Source: an uncultured Selenomonadales bacterium | GTDB lineage: Bacteria > Bacillota > Negativicutes > DSM-1736 > Dendrosporobacteraceae | DNA length: 64,000 bases | Direction: 5' to 3' | NCBI GenBank assembly: GCA_946407015.1 | Contig: CAMJML010000009.1 | Coordinates: 1-64,000 of the forward strand | Shown here: one piece after another, positions 26,349-36,600 of the stretch | Layout of the letters: each line of letters opens with the position of its first letter | Position numbering within the stretch: the first letter of the stretch is position 1 | Translations under genes and position numbers: made by a program | Notes under the pieces: model-generated | What the model was told of the DNA's origin: nothing | Databases searched by the model: none | What the model saw: the letters and a program-made list of their open reading frames with translations, nothing else

Positions 26349-27440
26349 TTAACCAACATCCGGAATATCCAATATATCTTCATCGCTAGTTTCCGATACT
26401 GGAATATTTAAAACACCTTTTCCTTCCATTAATTTAGCCCGGATCTCCGCCTCAATCTTGCCGGCAATCTCCGGATGTTCCTTGAGGAACGATTTAACGT
26501 TATCACGCCCCTGGCCAAGCCGATCAGGGCCATATGAATACCATGCACCACTCTTAGCTATAACTTCGAGTTCGGTACCAGTATCAACTAGAATTCCCTC
26601 ATGTGATGCCCCTTGCCCAAACATAATATCAAATTCAACTTGCCTGAATGGTGGCGCCACCTTGTTTTTGACTACCTTAATTCGAGTGCGATTGCCGACC
26701 GGCTCATTGCCAACTTTCAGCGTTTCGATTCTCCGGACGTCCAGCCGTACAGAAGCGTAGAATTTTAAAGCGCGACCGCCGGTTGTTGTTTCAGGACTAC
26801 CAAACGTAACGCCAACCTTCTCCCGGAGCTGGTTAATAAATATAGCTATGGCTCCGTGCTTACTGATGACTCCAGCAAGCTTACGCATAGCCTGCGACAT
26901 CAACCGTGCCTGCAGCCCAACATGAGAATCACCCATGTCTCCTTCAATTTCACTCTTAGGCACCAGGGCCGCAACTGAATCGACAACAATCACATCAATA
27001 GCGCCGCTACGAACTAATGCGTCCGCAATCTCAAGGGCTTGTTCGCCGTTATCTGGCTGTGAGATCAGAAGATTCTCTATGTCTACCCCAAGAGCTTTAG
27101 CATAAACGGGATCCAGGGCATGCTCAGCATCAATAAAAGCTGCCAGGCCACCAGTCTTTTGAGCCTGGGCAATTACATGCAAGGCTACCGTGGTTTTACC
27201 GGATGATTCCGGGCCATATATCTCAACAATTCTCCCGCGAGGCATGCCGCCAACTCCTAAAGCTGCATCCAAGGATAAAACCCCTGTAGGCATTACTTCT
27301 ACATTCATTTTGGCGGCCGCTTCGCCGAGCTTCATGATCGATCCTTTGCCAAAATCTTTTTCAATCTGGCGAATTGCATTCTCCAGTGCTACTTCCTTAC
27401 CAAGCTTATCTGTTGCAATAATACCTTTGTCTGATGCCAT
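26349..27440 (-). CDS. recA: Recombinase RecA
   Basis: A 363-residue full-length RecA that forms filaments on single-stranded DNA for strand exchange and LexA or repressor self-cleavage. The Walker A GPESSGKT is at residues 76-83, followed by [10 protein letters not shown], the Walker [20 protein letters not shown], loop L1 near [20 protein letters not shown] and loop L2 near [20 protein letters not shown]. The C-terminal acidic tail is present. ATG 27440 is chosen over 27455 because GGGGGGG sits six bases ahead. It is isolated from the cinA and rny genes that often adjoin recA in Firmicutes and lies between a tRNA and lysis genes, so it may be prophage cargo or a second recA. Confidence 0.96.
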   Translation of the reverse strand: MASDKGIIATDKLGKEVALENAIRQIEKDFGKGSIMKLGEAAAKMNVEVMPTGVLSLDAALGVGGMPRGRIVEIYGPESSGKTTVALHVIAQAQKTGGLAAFIDAEHALDPVYAKALGVDIENLLISQPDNGEQALEIADALVRSGAIDVIVVDSVAALVPKSEIEGDMGDSHVGLQARLMSQAMRKLAGVISKHGAIAIFINQLREKVGVTFGSPETTTGGRALKFYASVRLDVRRIETLKVGNEPVGNRTRIKVVKNKVAPPFRQVEFDIMFGQGASHEGILVDTGTELEVIAKSGAWYSYGPDRLGQGRDNVKSFLKEHPEIAGKIEAEIRAKLMEGKGVLNIPVSETSDEDILDIPDVG

Positions 27441-27457
27441 TACGTACCCCCCCATGA

Positions 27458-27507
27458 GAACATATATTCGATGAATTTATACTATCACGAACATACGTTT
27501 GTGTAAA
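27458..27507 (-). promoter_or_regulatory. SOS promoter of recA with two LexA boxes
   Basis: On the minus strand TTTACA (27502-27507) and TAGTAT (27479-27484) are 17 bases apart. The spacer holds the LexA/DinR box CGAACATACGTTTG (27488-27501). A second, weaker box, GAACATATATTC (27458-27469), lies just downstream of the start site. LexA bound between -35 and -10 would block transcription until DNA damage. Confidence 0.82.
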
Positions 27508-27651
27508 GAGGGTAAATTGGATATTTAAAAGAACAATCTTGATGTCTAGCCGTTATAACTGAGCGTAATGTGCAGCATTTCGCTTCTGTTTTTTAGTTTA
27601 GAGTAGAAGAACAATTGTGATATAATGGCTTCTAAAGGAGCTGATTTTCAA

Positions 27652-27882
27652 ATGTTGTTAACCTTGCTAAAAACTTCAACAAAGCAAGACTATGATGATG
27701 GATTCGGTGAATTCGTTCCTTGGGAGAGTGTTCTTGGCGATGCAGGACGATGCGGTATTGATAGCGCAGAAGAACTCGTTTTGCATCTTGAATACTTGAG
27801 GAATAGTGGCAAAGTGGAGCTTGACCGAATCCCCGTTCCCAATGGTCCTATCCTCCGTATAAAACTTCTACCAGAAAAATGA
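27652..27882 (+). CDS. Small 76-residue protein divergent from recA
   Basis: A soluble protein with a helical first half (LLKTSTKQDYDDG, ESVLGDAG) and a second half that may be a small winged helix (DSAEELVLHLEYLRNSGKVELDRI then PILRIKLLP). It may bind DNA, but no family is recognised. ATG 27652 is preferred because the open-frame ATG at 27625 overlaps the TATAAT box at 27621-27626; AAAGGAG lies 11 bases before 27652. It shares the LexA-bearing intergenic region with recA but not an obvious operator of its own. Confidence 0.6.
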   Translation: MLLTLLKTSTKQDYDDGFGEFVPWESVLGDAGRCGIDSAEELVLHLEYLRNSGKVELDRIPVPNGPILRIKLLPEK

Positions 27883-27910
27883 TTTTCCGCAATTCATTCC
27901 GGAAAAACTA

Positions 27911-27957
27911 AAAGCCGCTGCAGCCATCCGTTAGGACAGCCGCAGCGGCTTTTAAAA
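27911..27957. terminator. Terminator between the small gene and the prophage lysis genes
   Basis: AAAAGCCGCTG...CAGCGGCTTTT forms a strong stem with an inner loop, serving convergent transcripts from both sides. Confidence 0.8.
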
Positions 27958-27962
27958 ACAAT

Positions 27963-28511
27963 TTATTTAGTCAACAGATACACTCCACCAGCCGTACCAA
28001 CGATCCAGAAAAGTCGTTCCTTATTTCGGGACGACTTTTCTTTTTTCATTTCCGCTTCATGTCGCTTTGCCTGCTCAGCTAGTTCCTTATCAGCAAGCAA
28101 TCGCGCCTGGGCATTGGCCATGTCGGTTACATCAATCTTGGTGGTAGTCATGGTGGAGAATCGCAGCTCGCCGTTCTCGCCAATCTTAACATCGGGATTA
28201 CCGGAGACATTTGGGACTTCAACTTCTTTGCCGTTAACGATAGCGATTACCTTGCCTTGCCGCTCTACAAATTGCAAAATGGCACCTTCTTGGCTGGGAG
28301 CTTGAACTGCTACTTCTCTGATGGTTTCAGTAGTGGTGTTTATGATCTGCGGCACCGGCACTGTTACTGCCGGCTTTGCTGCCTGCTCCTTAATATGCTG
28401 TTTCCACTCCAGGTACTCAGTCCGGATAAAAAACACCAGAGCTGCCATCATGACAGCTCCGAGAATGTATTTCCAGTTATTTTTAACAAAGGTTTTAGCT
28501 TGTTCAACCAT
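27963..28511 (-). CDS. Lysis-cassette membrane protein with N- and C-terminal spans (candidate spanin-like)
   Basis: A 182-residue protein with a membrane helix at about residues 15-32 (YILGAVMMAALVFFI), a periplasmic-type beta/coiled segment (VPVPQIINTTTETI, GKVIAIVNGKEVEVP, then the charged ADKELAEQAKRHEAEMKKEK) and a second hydrophobic segment at the very C-terminus. It is the last gene of the lysis cassette. Phages of diderm hosts need a protein that breaches the outer membrane, and this position and topology would suit that, though no spanin homology is evident. The ATG 28511 overlaps the amidase stop (TAATG) behind GGGGG. Confidence 0.55.
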   Translation of the reverse strand: MVEQAKTFVKNNWKYILGAVMMAALVFFIRTEYLEWKQHIKEQAAKPAVTVPVPQIINTTTETIREVAVQAPSQEGAILQFVERQGKVIAIVNGKEVEVPNVSGNPDVKIGENGELRFSTMTTTKIDVTDMANAQARLLADKELAEQAKRHEAEMKKEKSSRNKERLFWIVGTAGGVYLLTK

Positions 28512-29062
28512 TACGCCACCCCCTGATTCCGATACCAGTTTGCTTTTCCGCGCAGCACGTTGCCGCCTTCTCCCTTGGCCACACCAGGGAAAAACCATAG
28601 ATCCCAGCGCGTCTCCGGATCTCCGCTGCCAAGACCATAACCGTCTATTACAGCAGCCTCGTGATGTGTCATCACGCGCTGCTGGTCGATCGTCAGGTCC
28701 AATACCTCTGCCAAAACCGCCACCACCTGAGCCATCGCCTCGATTTGCTGGGTTGTTGGCGGCTCCGGTCCTAGATTGTTAGTATTAGCCTGATAAGCGC
28801 AGGCAAGAGCAATCCCTATAGCTCCGGTATTACGGCGCCAGGTGTGGGACTTGATATCCGCTAAATTATTGGTACTAACATACACACTGCCATCATGATC
28901 AATGTTGATATGATAGTCAGAAAAAAACTGGCCATAATGGCCAGCTGTCCAATGAAGATATAGTTTTACATCCCGGTCTAAGCTTTGAGCTTGACCCCAT
29001 AAGCTATTCTTGGCCTGTAAAGCGAGTTGTTTTAGTTGCGCTAGTGTTACCTTTTGCATCAT
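28511..29062 (-). CDS. Phage endolysin, N-acetylmuramoyl-L-alanine amidase
   Basis: A peptidoglycan amidase of about 183 residues of the Amidase_2/PGRP type. The first zinc ligand lies in YLHWTAGHYG, the second in THHEAAV, and the third in the DPETRWDLW segment, in the correct order. It would cut the stem peptide from muramic acid at lysis. There is no signal peptide, so a holin is needed. AGGAGG lies 6 or 9 bases before the two adjacent ATGs at 29062 and 29059; the former is used. It overlaps the holin gene upstream. Confidence 0.88.
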   Translation of the reverse strand: MMQKVTLAQLKQLALQAKNSLWGQAQSLDRDVKLYLHWTAGHYGQFFSDYHINIDHDGSVYVSTNNLADIKSHTWRRNTGAIGIALACAYQANTNNLGPEPPTTQQIEAMAQVVAVLAEVLDLTIDQQRVMTHHEAAVIDGYGLGSGDPETRWDLWFFPGVAKGEGGNVLRGKANWYRNQGVA

Positions 29063-29405
29063 TATCATCCTCCTCATGTAAATTGGGGCAATCTGTTACC
29101 TGCTGCATTTTCCGAACAGCCTTTACCTCAAGATCGATTATCCAACCAAGAAGCGCTGCTGGGATTAAAATTCGCCGCCATCCTAACACATCGCCAACCT
29201 GCTGAATTGCTGATCGGCGCTTGTCAGCGTTCTCCATATTGTCAGCTGCTCTGTCTATCTCAAATATGATATTTCGGATAGCATTTTTCAGTTTACCATT
29301 CGGTAATTTGGCAAACAGCACAAACAGCGCCATAGCCAAAAGATTAGCCGCCAGGAGTGCCCCGGCGGCCCATTTAAAAATCTCTAATTCACTTGTTGGA
29401 AACAC
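29004..29405 (-). CDS. Phage holin-type membrane protein
   Basis: A 133-residue protein with an N-terminal helix (FKWAAGALLAANLLAMALFVLFA), a charged middle that looks helical (IIFEIDRAADNMENADKRR) and a second helix (RILIPAALLGWII), then a charged, low-complexity tail. Size, topology and place before the amidase fit a class II holin, possibly of the LLH family. It overlaps the amidase start by about 60 bases. The family assignment is by resemblance only. Confidence 0.6.
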   Translation of the reverse strand: MFPTSELEIFKWAAGALLAANLLAMALFVLFAKLPNGKLKNAIRNIIFEIDRAADNMENADKRRSAIQQVGDVLGWRRILIPAALLGWIIDLEVKAVRKMQQVTDCPNLHEEDDNDAKGNTSATKTTRFTGQE

Positions 29406-29655
29406 TTTTACTCCCTCCCATTTCGTCTATTCTTTTGTGAGCGGACTTTGTAGATTCTTCGACTGCCACTAATCTTTTATCGATGCATTTTTGTTCATCT
29501 GACAGGCAAGAAATCATATTTTTCATTTCTGTAATAGCCTCTTTTAGTGCATTTATGGCAGTCTGAAGGGGCGCCACAATTAAGTACTTGACTAGAACAG
29601 CTGCAAAAGAAATGATCGTAATAATCTGCACTGTATTATTTAAGTTTAGCTCCAA
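29389..29655 (-). CDS. XhlA-like phage lysis protein
   Basis: An 88-residue protein with one N-terminal membrane helix (VQIITIISFAAVLVKYLIVA) and a coiled-coil C-terminal half (CIDKRLVAVEESTKSAHKRIDEM). This resembles the haemolysin XhlA family that acts with a holin in PBSX-type lysis cassettes, though the helix is at the other end here from typical XhlA. The start is a TTG at 29655 behind GGGGGGTGAGGGA; the upstream ATG at 29709 lies inside the previous gene. It overlaps the holin by 17 bases. Confidence 0.5.
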   Translation of the reverse strand: MELNLNNTVQIITIISFAAVLVKYLIVAPLQTAINALKEAITEMKNMISCLSDEQKCIDKRLVAVEESTKSAHKRIDEMGGSKSVSNK

Positions 29656-29692
29656 TCCCTCACCCCCCAATAAAAATAGAGCCTCGCGGCCC

Positions 29693-31621
29693 TTACATGA
29701 TAAACGCATATCCCGTTTTTAAGTTTGGCGTAATCTGAATATTAATGGCTTTAAGATAAGCTAACCTTGGCGCTTGATATACAGTTACCGAGTTAGTAGG
29801 TACTGCATTGTGCCCTTTCCAAAAAAGAATAGATTCAGAATCCTTAAGCCTATTTGGAAATGTGTATGTCCCAGAAATTAGTTGCCATGATGATAATTCA
29901 GCAAATACCTCAGTAGACCCAACACGACATGATAATACAGAATAGTTAGTTGGGTAGGTAGATGACGATTGGCTACCGTTCCCTTTCAAGGTATATACAA
30001 TGTCCGTTAGCCTATATCCAGCTTGCGGGTATAGATAAGTATAAGAGGTAGTACCTGAATAAGAACCCATTAGTTTATTACTTGAATAGTCATAATAGTT
30101 ACTTAGTGAGTTATCTAAGTGTATAGCAAAATCAATCGAGGTTGGCTTAAACACTGCTGACCATTGCGCTAAAGTAATACCATTAAGGGTATCATTATCC
30201 ATTCCGTAAGCCGGTATATTGGATAAATCCACCGATTGCCAAGACCCGTCTATTCGTGACTTCCAAGTTGTCCCCTTATCAAAACTAACCAATACCCTCG
30301 CGCCTTCAGCATCAATAGTTATGCCTTGGATATCTAAATATTTTTGTAAGGATATGCTAGTAAAGTCTGTTGTCTTTATTAAAGTGCTGCCAGATCCGTC
30401 AGGAACAAGAAAACAAGGATAAATTTCTCCGTATTTATTGGCCGCGTTTAGTCTATCCCCGCTGTAGCCACCATCATAATTACGAAACAGCCTTTCAACA
30501 AAGGTTCTCCGGACTTCTTCTTTAAATATTTCAAAGGATATTTCTTCAAATTTTTGGGGTTCAGGATACTTCAAACTAATTTTGGCTTTATTCACTCCGT
30601 CAGCTAGCTGACTAGGGTTTAGGGACCATGATAAGCTATCTAAATTAGTATCAGTCCCTGAATAATCTTCAATTAATATATCCCCTATTTGTAAGGAGTA
30701 TTGGCCGAGTATGGGAATTCCATATCTTTTCGACAACTGAATATTAACAGGCATACTTTTATGTTGGTGGGTTGGTGTCACCAATAGATTATATTTGTAC
30801 TCAGCACCTGAGTACACGCCGATATTTAAAGATACTCCATGCGAGTTTACTGCAGCCCTATCACCGATACGAATATTACCCGTTTTACAACCCAAAGCTT
30901 CTGTTATATCTCTAATACCCTGAATAACTGCTGGTAGAATTTTTCCTGGATAATCTTGAAATGTTCTATCACCAATACCTGGTTTAATTAGAGAACCTTC
31001 TCTGTTTGTTTCGTTCTTATCGGATGGTAATACACTGCAGTTAATAGCATTATGGGCGCTTATTGATTTGGAACCTTTTCTATAGTTAACTTCTTCACCG
31101 GAAAGATTAATCGGCCCCCTAGTAACTAAAAAACTAACTCTAGAGCTAAAGCTATACTGTGCATAATTAAATGCTGAGGTCCATGTTAATCCAAGGATTA
31201 ACGATGAATAAGTGAGGCTACTATTTTTTTGAAGCCCTAGGGGAGGGTTTTCACTTGGATCTTCATATATAGTACTACGTAGGTCCCCAGAGATTGGAGC
31301 AATTCCAACCCTAAATGGTACAGATACTATAATTTCTGGGTAACATTCCAAGCTCTTTGAAGTAGTAACCGAAACTGAATCAGATACATATATAACTTCA
31401 TTTGTTAATGAGTTAATAAGAAATATCTTGGCACCACCCATCGTGGAGTTTGGGTGAACCTTTACCTCAATTTTTGTTATTTTTCCCTCATATGTTTCAT
31501 ATGCCCGGTTTTGTACAAAAGATGCTTGATATGCCCTAGAATCCACAACATTTCCACCATCAGACTGAGGATTCCAGTTAACTGTTTCTATGTTAGTATA
31601 TTCAATTTGCTGTGTAGACAT
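29693..31621 (-). CDS. Tail fibre / receptor-binding protein candidate (642 residues)
   Basis: A 642-residue beta-rich protein without a recognised domain. It begins MSTQQIEYTNIETVNWNPQ and has repeated Ser/Thr/Tyr-rich strands, as expected for a phage fibre or adsorption protein. It lies between the tail-tip proteins and the lysis genes, the usual place for a receptor-binding protein. Base composition is more AT-rich than the tail genes upstream, which suggests recent exchange. The ATG follows AAAGGGGTG. Confidence 0.6.
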   Translation of the reverse strand: MSTQQIEYTNIETVNWNPQSDGGNVVDSRAYQASFVQNRAYETYEGKITKIEVKVHPNSTMGGAKIFLINSLTNEVIYVSDSVSVTTSKSLECYPEIIVSVPFRVGIAPISGDLRSTIYEDPSENPPLGLQKNSSLTYSSLILGLTWTSAFNYAQYSFSSRVSFLVTRGPINLSGEEVNYRKGSKSISAHNAINCSVLPSDKNETNREGSLIKPGIGDRTFQDYPGKILPAVIQGIRDITEALGCKTGNIRIGDRAAVNSHGVSLNIGVYSGAEYKYNLLVTPTHQHKSMPVNIQLSKRYGIPILGQYSLQIGDILIEDYSGTDTNLDSLSWSLNPSQLADGVNKAKISLKYPEPQKFEEISFEIFKEEVRRTFVERLFRNYDGGYSGDRLNAANKYGEIYPCFLVPDGSGSTLIKTTDFTSISLQKYLDIQGITIDAEGARVLVSFDKGTTWKSRIDGSWQSVDLSNIPAYGMDNDTLNGITLAQWSAVFKPTSIDFAIHLDNSLSNYYDYSSNKLMGSYSGTTSYTYLYPQAGYRLTDIVYTLKGNGSQSSSTYPTNYSVLSCRVGSTEVFAELSSWQLISGTYTFPNRLKDSESILFWKGHNAVPTNSVTVYQAPRLAYLKAINIQITPNLKTGYAFIM

Positions 31622-31644
31622 TTTAACACCCCTTTAAGGAGCCA

Positions 31645-32511
31645 CTAGGATATTCTTACTAATAAAGCTCTGCTAGGAAAAGATGTGGAACCCTGGGCTG
31701 CAGCAACCACAACATAATAAACATTTCCATCATCATCAGTAATAGTGTCACCTGTTAGAATGTTAGAGTAGTATATGCACTTTACACCATCCAGCTGTCC
31801 TCTAAACCCCTCAGACGCATTACCATAATATATTGGTGAGATCATACGCTTGTTTGCATTATTAGGGTCACCCGGGGGTAATAATGCATAGGTGGTTAGG
31901 CTATATGGGGTAGTAACACTAGCTACCCCATCTGAAGTATTGCATATTTGAAGCGAGGAAGCAGCCACAGAGGTGGTGGATATAGCAACCAGTGTTCCCC
32001 GAGCCCCAGACTCTGGGACATAAATAGAGTCTGGCTGGCCTAGGTAAATTACAACGGGTTGATATCCTGTTGAATTGGGGTATTCAAGAACCAAAATTAA
32101 TTTACTAGCATCGGCGTATACTTTATATTTAATTTGTGTATCGCCCCCTAATGCTACAGTTATAGCAGTAACAGGTACTAAATATAAGGCTGTCCAGGCT
32201 AGTGATGGTCTACCAAAAGTTCCAGCTGCTCCGGATGTTCCCGGAGTATAAGTATCCTGTAGTCTATACGACATAACACAATAATCAGTGGTTACTACAG
32301 AATTTGCAGCAGCGGCATTGGTTGGACGAATATTTAAGATAAGATTTTTATCCTCAGTATTACCTGTTGATTTTAAGACCACAAAGTCGGTAGTGGGATT
32401 CGATGAAATATCTGTCCAACCTGCATTAACTAGACTATCAATGATTAATTGATAAACCTGATTTTTATTACAAGTACCAGAAGTAAAAATATAATCTGTA
32501 GGAATAGCCAT
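31645..32511 (-). CDS. Tail protein related to the QPG-family proteins
   Basis: A 288-residue beta-rich protein. The stretch KVYADASKLILVLEYP...VVIYLG and the C-terminal GQLDGVKCIYYSN...DTITDDDGNVYYVV match the same regions of the 42281-43255 product (SRVIIIVEM...AYLG; GQLDGVYWIGN...DSIIYNDKVYKV), so it is a diverged relative of the three genes at 39.7-43.3 kb although a fibre gene and the large tail-tip genes lie between. The start is ATG 32511 with GGGGG eight bases ahead. Probably a virion component at the tail tip. Confidence 0.6.
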   Translation of the reverse strand: MAIPTDYIFTSGTCNKNQVYQLIIDSLVNAGWTDISSNPTTDFVVLKSTGNTEDKNLILNIRPTNAAAANSVVTTDYCVMSYRLQDTYTPGTSGAAGTFGRPSLAWTALYLVPVTAITVALGGDTQIKYKVYADASKLILVLEYPNSTGYQPVVIYLGQPDSIYVPESGARGTLVAISTTSVAASSLQICNTSDGVASVTTPYSLTTYALLPPGDPNNANKRMISPIYYGNASEGFRGQLDGVKCIYYSNILTGDTITDDDGNVYYVVVAAAQGSTSFPSRALLVRIS

Positions 32512-32524
32512 TTCCAAGTCCCCC

Positions 32525-33658
32525 TTAATCGTTTTTTATCATTACAATAAACGTAATACCAGTATCATCGCCCACGGTAGAAGCACGAAGTACATCGCCG
32601 GCCCCGATGTTTACATTAAGCCCCGAAACCGGATATTCTTTATAAACCTGACCTGCCGGCAAAATCAAAGTGGCCCCGCCGACCAGGAGCCAGTTCCCTG
32701 TTTGCGACATGAAATCCGCTTTAGCTTGCAGCTCCACATTAAACTGCAAATCCTCCAGCCTGGCCTCACTGGAAATAATCTTAATTTGCTGCACTGCTCC
32801 GGACCAGGGATAAAGGATTTCCGCTTCTCCACCAATAAAAGTAACCGCCCTCACATCAGTATGAACCGGCTCACCTTTATAAGTTAACCGGCCACCTGTA
32901 TCCCCAAGATCCTTTACGACCTGCGGCACCTCTTGGAGGTTCCCCCATTTAAGCACCACGTCCATGCTTTCTTTCTCACTCAATTTGATCCATGCTGCAG
33001 TGGTTTCATCCCAAACATATTCAGCCCAGCCTTCTGCAACCGACGGGTCGGCAGTCGCATCCAGCACCCTCACCCGCAGCCCATCGTAAAGCTCCGGAGC
33101 AATCAATGCATTTCGTGCGGCAATATTGGCTACAACCCGCATTTCCTTCACGTTCGCTGGCAGTTGAGTGATAGGGATATGGCCCGTAGAATCCAGGCTG
33201 GCATAGCCATCCGGCTGCCCTTTATTTTCCGGATTTTCCTTGCTGTCCAAAGCGGCTTGTAGTCCGGTGATTGCGTGAATAGGATGCTGATCAGGTAGCG
33301 TCCTTCCAGTTAAATCCCCGTGCTTGGTCCCGCCGCCTATGCGCCTGAGTGTCCAAATAACAGATCCATCGTTCTTGGTGTCACCCTCCCCGAAAAGGCC
33401 TGCCGGCACCACGCTTCCGGAAATGCCTGCCTGAGTACACTCCAAATAGCCCCATTCCGGGCATGTCTCAGTGCGAACAACATTCACAAGGAAATATTCC
33501 TTATTGGGTTCCCACATCGGCCAGTGCGCTTTGCTGCCAACGTGGTCAACAGGAAGCGCTGCAGTATCGATATGCTGCAGCGCTTCGTTAAATTTTTGCC
33601 TCGCTAAAACATCAGCTCCTTCAAGCAAGGGTATGCCTAAGTTCGGTGTTGTTGACAT
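32525..33658 (-). CDS. Phage tail fibre, N-terminal adaptor type
   Basis: A 377-residue structural protein starting MSTTPNLGIPLLEGADVLAR, a typical N-terminal tail-fibre/tail-tip adaptor followed by NPENKGQPDGYASLDSTGHI, the trimer-forming collar repeat common in fibres, and a C-terminal beta-rich part. It lies directly after the large tail-tip gene with 3 bases between, suggesting it attaches there. The ATG follows GGAGGTTAGACT. Confidence 0.75.
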   Translation of the reverse strand: MSTTPNLGIPLLEGADVLARQKFNEALQHIDTAALPVDHVGSKAHWPMWEPNKEYFLVNVVRTETCPEWGYLECTQAGISGSVVPAGLFGEGDTKNDGSVIWTLRRIGGGTKHGDLTGRTLPDQHPIHAITGLQAALDSKENPENKGQPDGYASLDSTGHIPITQLPANVKEMRVVANIAARNALIAPELYDGLRVRVLDATADPSVAEGWAEYVWDETTAAWIKLSEKESMDVVLKWGNLQEVPQVVKDLGDTGGRLTYKGEPVHTDVRAVTFIGGEAEILYPWSGAVQQIKIISSEARLEDLQFNVELQAKADFMSQTGNWLLVGGATLILPAGQVYKEYPVSGLNVNIGAGDVLRASTVGDDTGITFIVMIKND

Positions 33659-33661
33659 AGT

Positions 33662-36600
33662 CTAACCTCCAATCTGCACCTCTGCCAGTTTATCGCCATA
33701 CCAGCGGTAATTCTTGCCGAATTGCTGTAGTGTAAAGCCCTCTTGCATCTGGACAATGTTACCGCTGTTCTGGCCGTTTATGACCAGCATTTGCCCGTTG
33801 GCTATAATCCACTTGCCATCCTGGCACTCAATGCTGTCCAGGACAGGAGTATCGAATTTCTCACCGAGAATCAGGACCGGCATATCCTTATACAAGACAG
33901 AATATTCACCATTAGATGCGCCGGCCGGAACAGTAATCCGGTCAAAACTACCCCATGCGGACAACCGGGAAAATGCTTCAGCTGCACTCACACAACCATC
34001 AGTCAAAAACGGTACCTTCCATTCAAACGTTCGTTCATGAGCCTGATGCGATTCAAGGCCGTTAACCCTGGATCGCAATACAAGCCGGGTTGGATCGGTA
34101 AGGTTTCGGCTGTCCTTGCAGCGCTGCGCCCAGGAGTAAGTAAAATTGGGTTCAGCTGCGGCATAGGTCGCGACCGTTTCGGTACCCACATAGACCCGTA
34201 TAAGATAGTCCGTCCCCTCCGGGGCCTCGAATGCCAAACCAGACCAATAATTGACCTGATCATCTTGAGATACGGCACCAAAGGTGAGCTTACTGCGCGG
34301 TACCCAGGTGAGCTGCAGATCACCGACTAAAGATTCACTGGAAACAGCATTATTGAGTAAATGAGCACTCATTCGGAAGCGGCCAGGCGGGTTCGGTCGC
34401 TCCGATCGGCGATAGGTTGTAATCGATTTGGCTTTTTTAGGATCAAATTCTTCGTCCGCATCAGCTGTCGCCGTGGTGATGTTATAGGTCCCGGAGGAAG
34501 TCAATCCTGCCTGGGCGACCGGGCCATCCAGCAGCACATTGGTATAGGTGCCAGGCTCCAGGAAATAAATGACCTCACCGGGTGCATGGTCCACCGGCAC
34601 CGTGTCGAAGATCCCGCGAATGATGCCCTTGACCTGGAAGTGGCCATTGGGCAGATGCACCAGTGTGCTATAGGCCATAAGCTCAGACCCTATCACCAAA
34701 ATATTGCCGCCCTTACGCGCGGTAACGATATTATCCGGATCCTGCGGCAGCTCACCGACGCCGCCTAAATCTTCAATCTCAAACCCGGATAAATCCTCAG
34801 CAGCCCCAAACTTATCCAGACTGTGGGAAAGCCTGCCGGCTGCAGTCCATTGCGTCATGCTGCTGGTCTTTTCCCATTCCTCACCTTGCTTACGCCACAC
34901 TTGCCATAGCATGGTTTTGGCGTCAGGCTTCACGGCCATGGCCACCACAAAACTATCCTGTTCCTGCTGCAATTCCCAGGGTAATTCCAGGTAGTTCATA
35001 TACTGGACACCGCTCGGATAGTTGGCGCCATACTTCCACTCTGTTGACCCGGAAAAACCGAATTCGGTTTTCTCAAGACCAAAGACGTCCTCGATTCCCT
35101 CTATTTTTACTTTACCATCAACAAAATCGCCAATATCAACATCGGTAATCCTAAGAAGCATATTGGAAATCCCATGGGGTGGCCAGTTTAAGCAGAGCAC
35201 TTCACCGGTACGGTAAGCTGCTAGGGTTCGGTTCCCTTCGATTGTAACTGAGGCCAAAGGATAACCTTGTTGCCGGAGCTCTCGCTTTACGGCCCACAAA
35301 GCGTTTTCAGCGTTAGTAAAGTAGGGATAATCATAACTCTTCGTCGCCTTTGATCCGTTGTTAATTTCAATATTGGCCGGGTCATTATCAGAAATGCTGC
35401 TCTGTTCATAATTGGCCTGCCGATCTGTATATGAAATTGATATTTCCGAGATTGTTTCCGACCAATCCAGGCGGGTATAATTAACGGTTTCACAGTTTTT
35501 CTCATTGATGATTGGCACCGTGGCCACATCATAATCATCGCGAATCAGCTTATAAACCAGCTTCCCGGTCCTGGGATCAATGTATCTGACCATGTTGACA
35601 TGCTCACAAATAGAATCCACGATTTCTCTAGCCTGGCCAGTCTGAGAAATCGGAACGGTAAGCCCCAGCTTTTCAGTCTTTAGCTTTTGGCCAACCGTGA
35701 TTAAGGAATCCACATCCAAAAGCTCTGGACTTTCCGACAACCCCCAATCGGAATTGACGTGGATTTCATGCAGCAACTCCGCCGGATTGGCATCCTCATC
35801 AATTTGCCCTAAGCCTAACCCATTGGGACAATACTGCAGCTCCACCCAGGTTTCCGGAATGGTGGCCTGTTTTCCCACGTAAGCGGTAGGCACTACGATC
35901 GATACAAAGGGACGGTATGCCGGTGTCAGTCCGCGCAGCTCCTCCTGCACGGTATCGGCATGCATCTGCTGGACCATCCAGGGATCCGGCATTTGGTTTT
36001 CGCCGCCAAGATAGACATGCAGCTCACCGATAAAACCACCGCCTTCATCCGGACCGCCGAATAGTTCATCATCATTTACCTTAATCACAAACGGCTGACC
36101 ATTCAGCGATTCGCGGGAAACATCCCCTTCCCAGACTTTGTTTTGACCAAGATAAACGGCCCGCAGCCGCAGCCCCGGAGCCGACCAGCAAACCAGCTGC
36201 TGATAGCCCAGGTAATATTTAAAGCCCTTTTGCATAGTGGTCTTTAAGTTGCGGCCATTAATAAGCCACATCAGAATCCATTGCGCAAACATCATTAGGA
36301 TCTCAGGGCCGATCTTCTCTTTGTGTCCATGGCCGTGTTCTTGGCTTGGTGGGCCTGTTTGCCCTCCGGTAGATGGATGCGTATGTGGTCTCTCAGTCCC
36401 TTCAACAGTTTGACCGGTTACCGGCGCTGTTGCCCACATTAACAGCCCTTGCAGGATCATCGGCCAGGCGGGAAACTTGGCATGCGCCGCATAGGTTTCG
36501 GTATAGGCCTTGGCGCTAAAATCCCCATAATAGATAGGCATAAGCGATTTTACCAGTGTCCTGCCTAGCACGACCGGAACCGGGGTCCCGACTTTTGTTT

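Noticed and set aside
27625-27651. Upstream start for the 27652 gene
   Set aside because: The ATG overlaps the TATAAT box, so it would not be transcribed as part of the mRNA.
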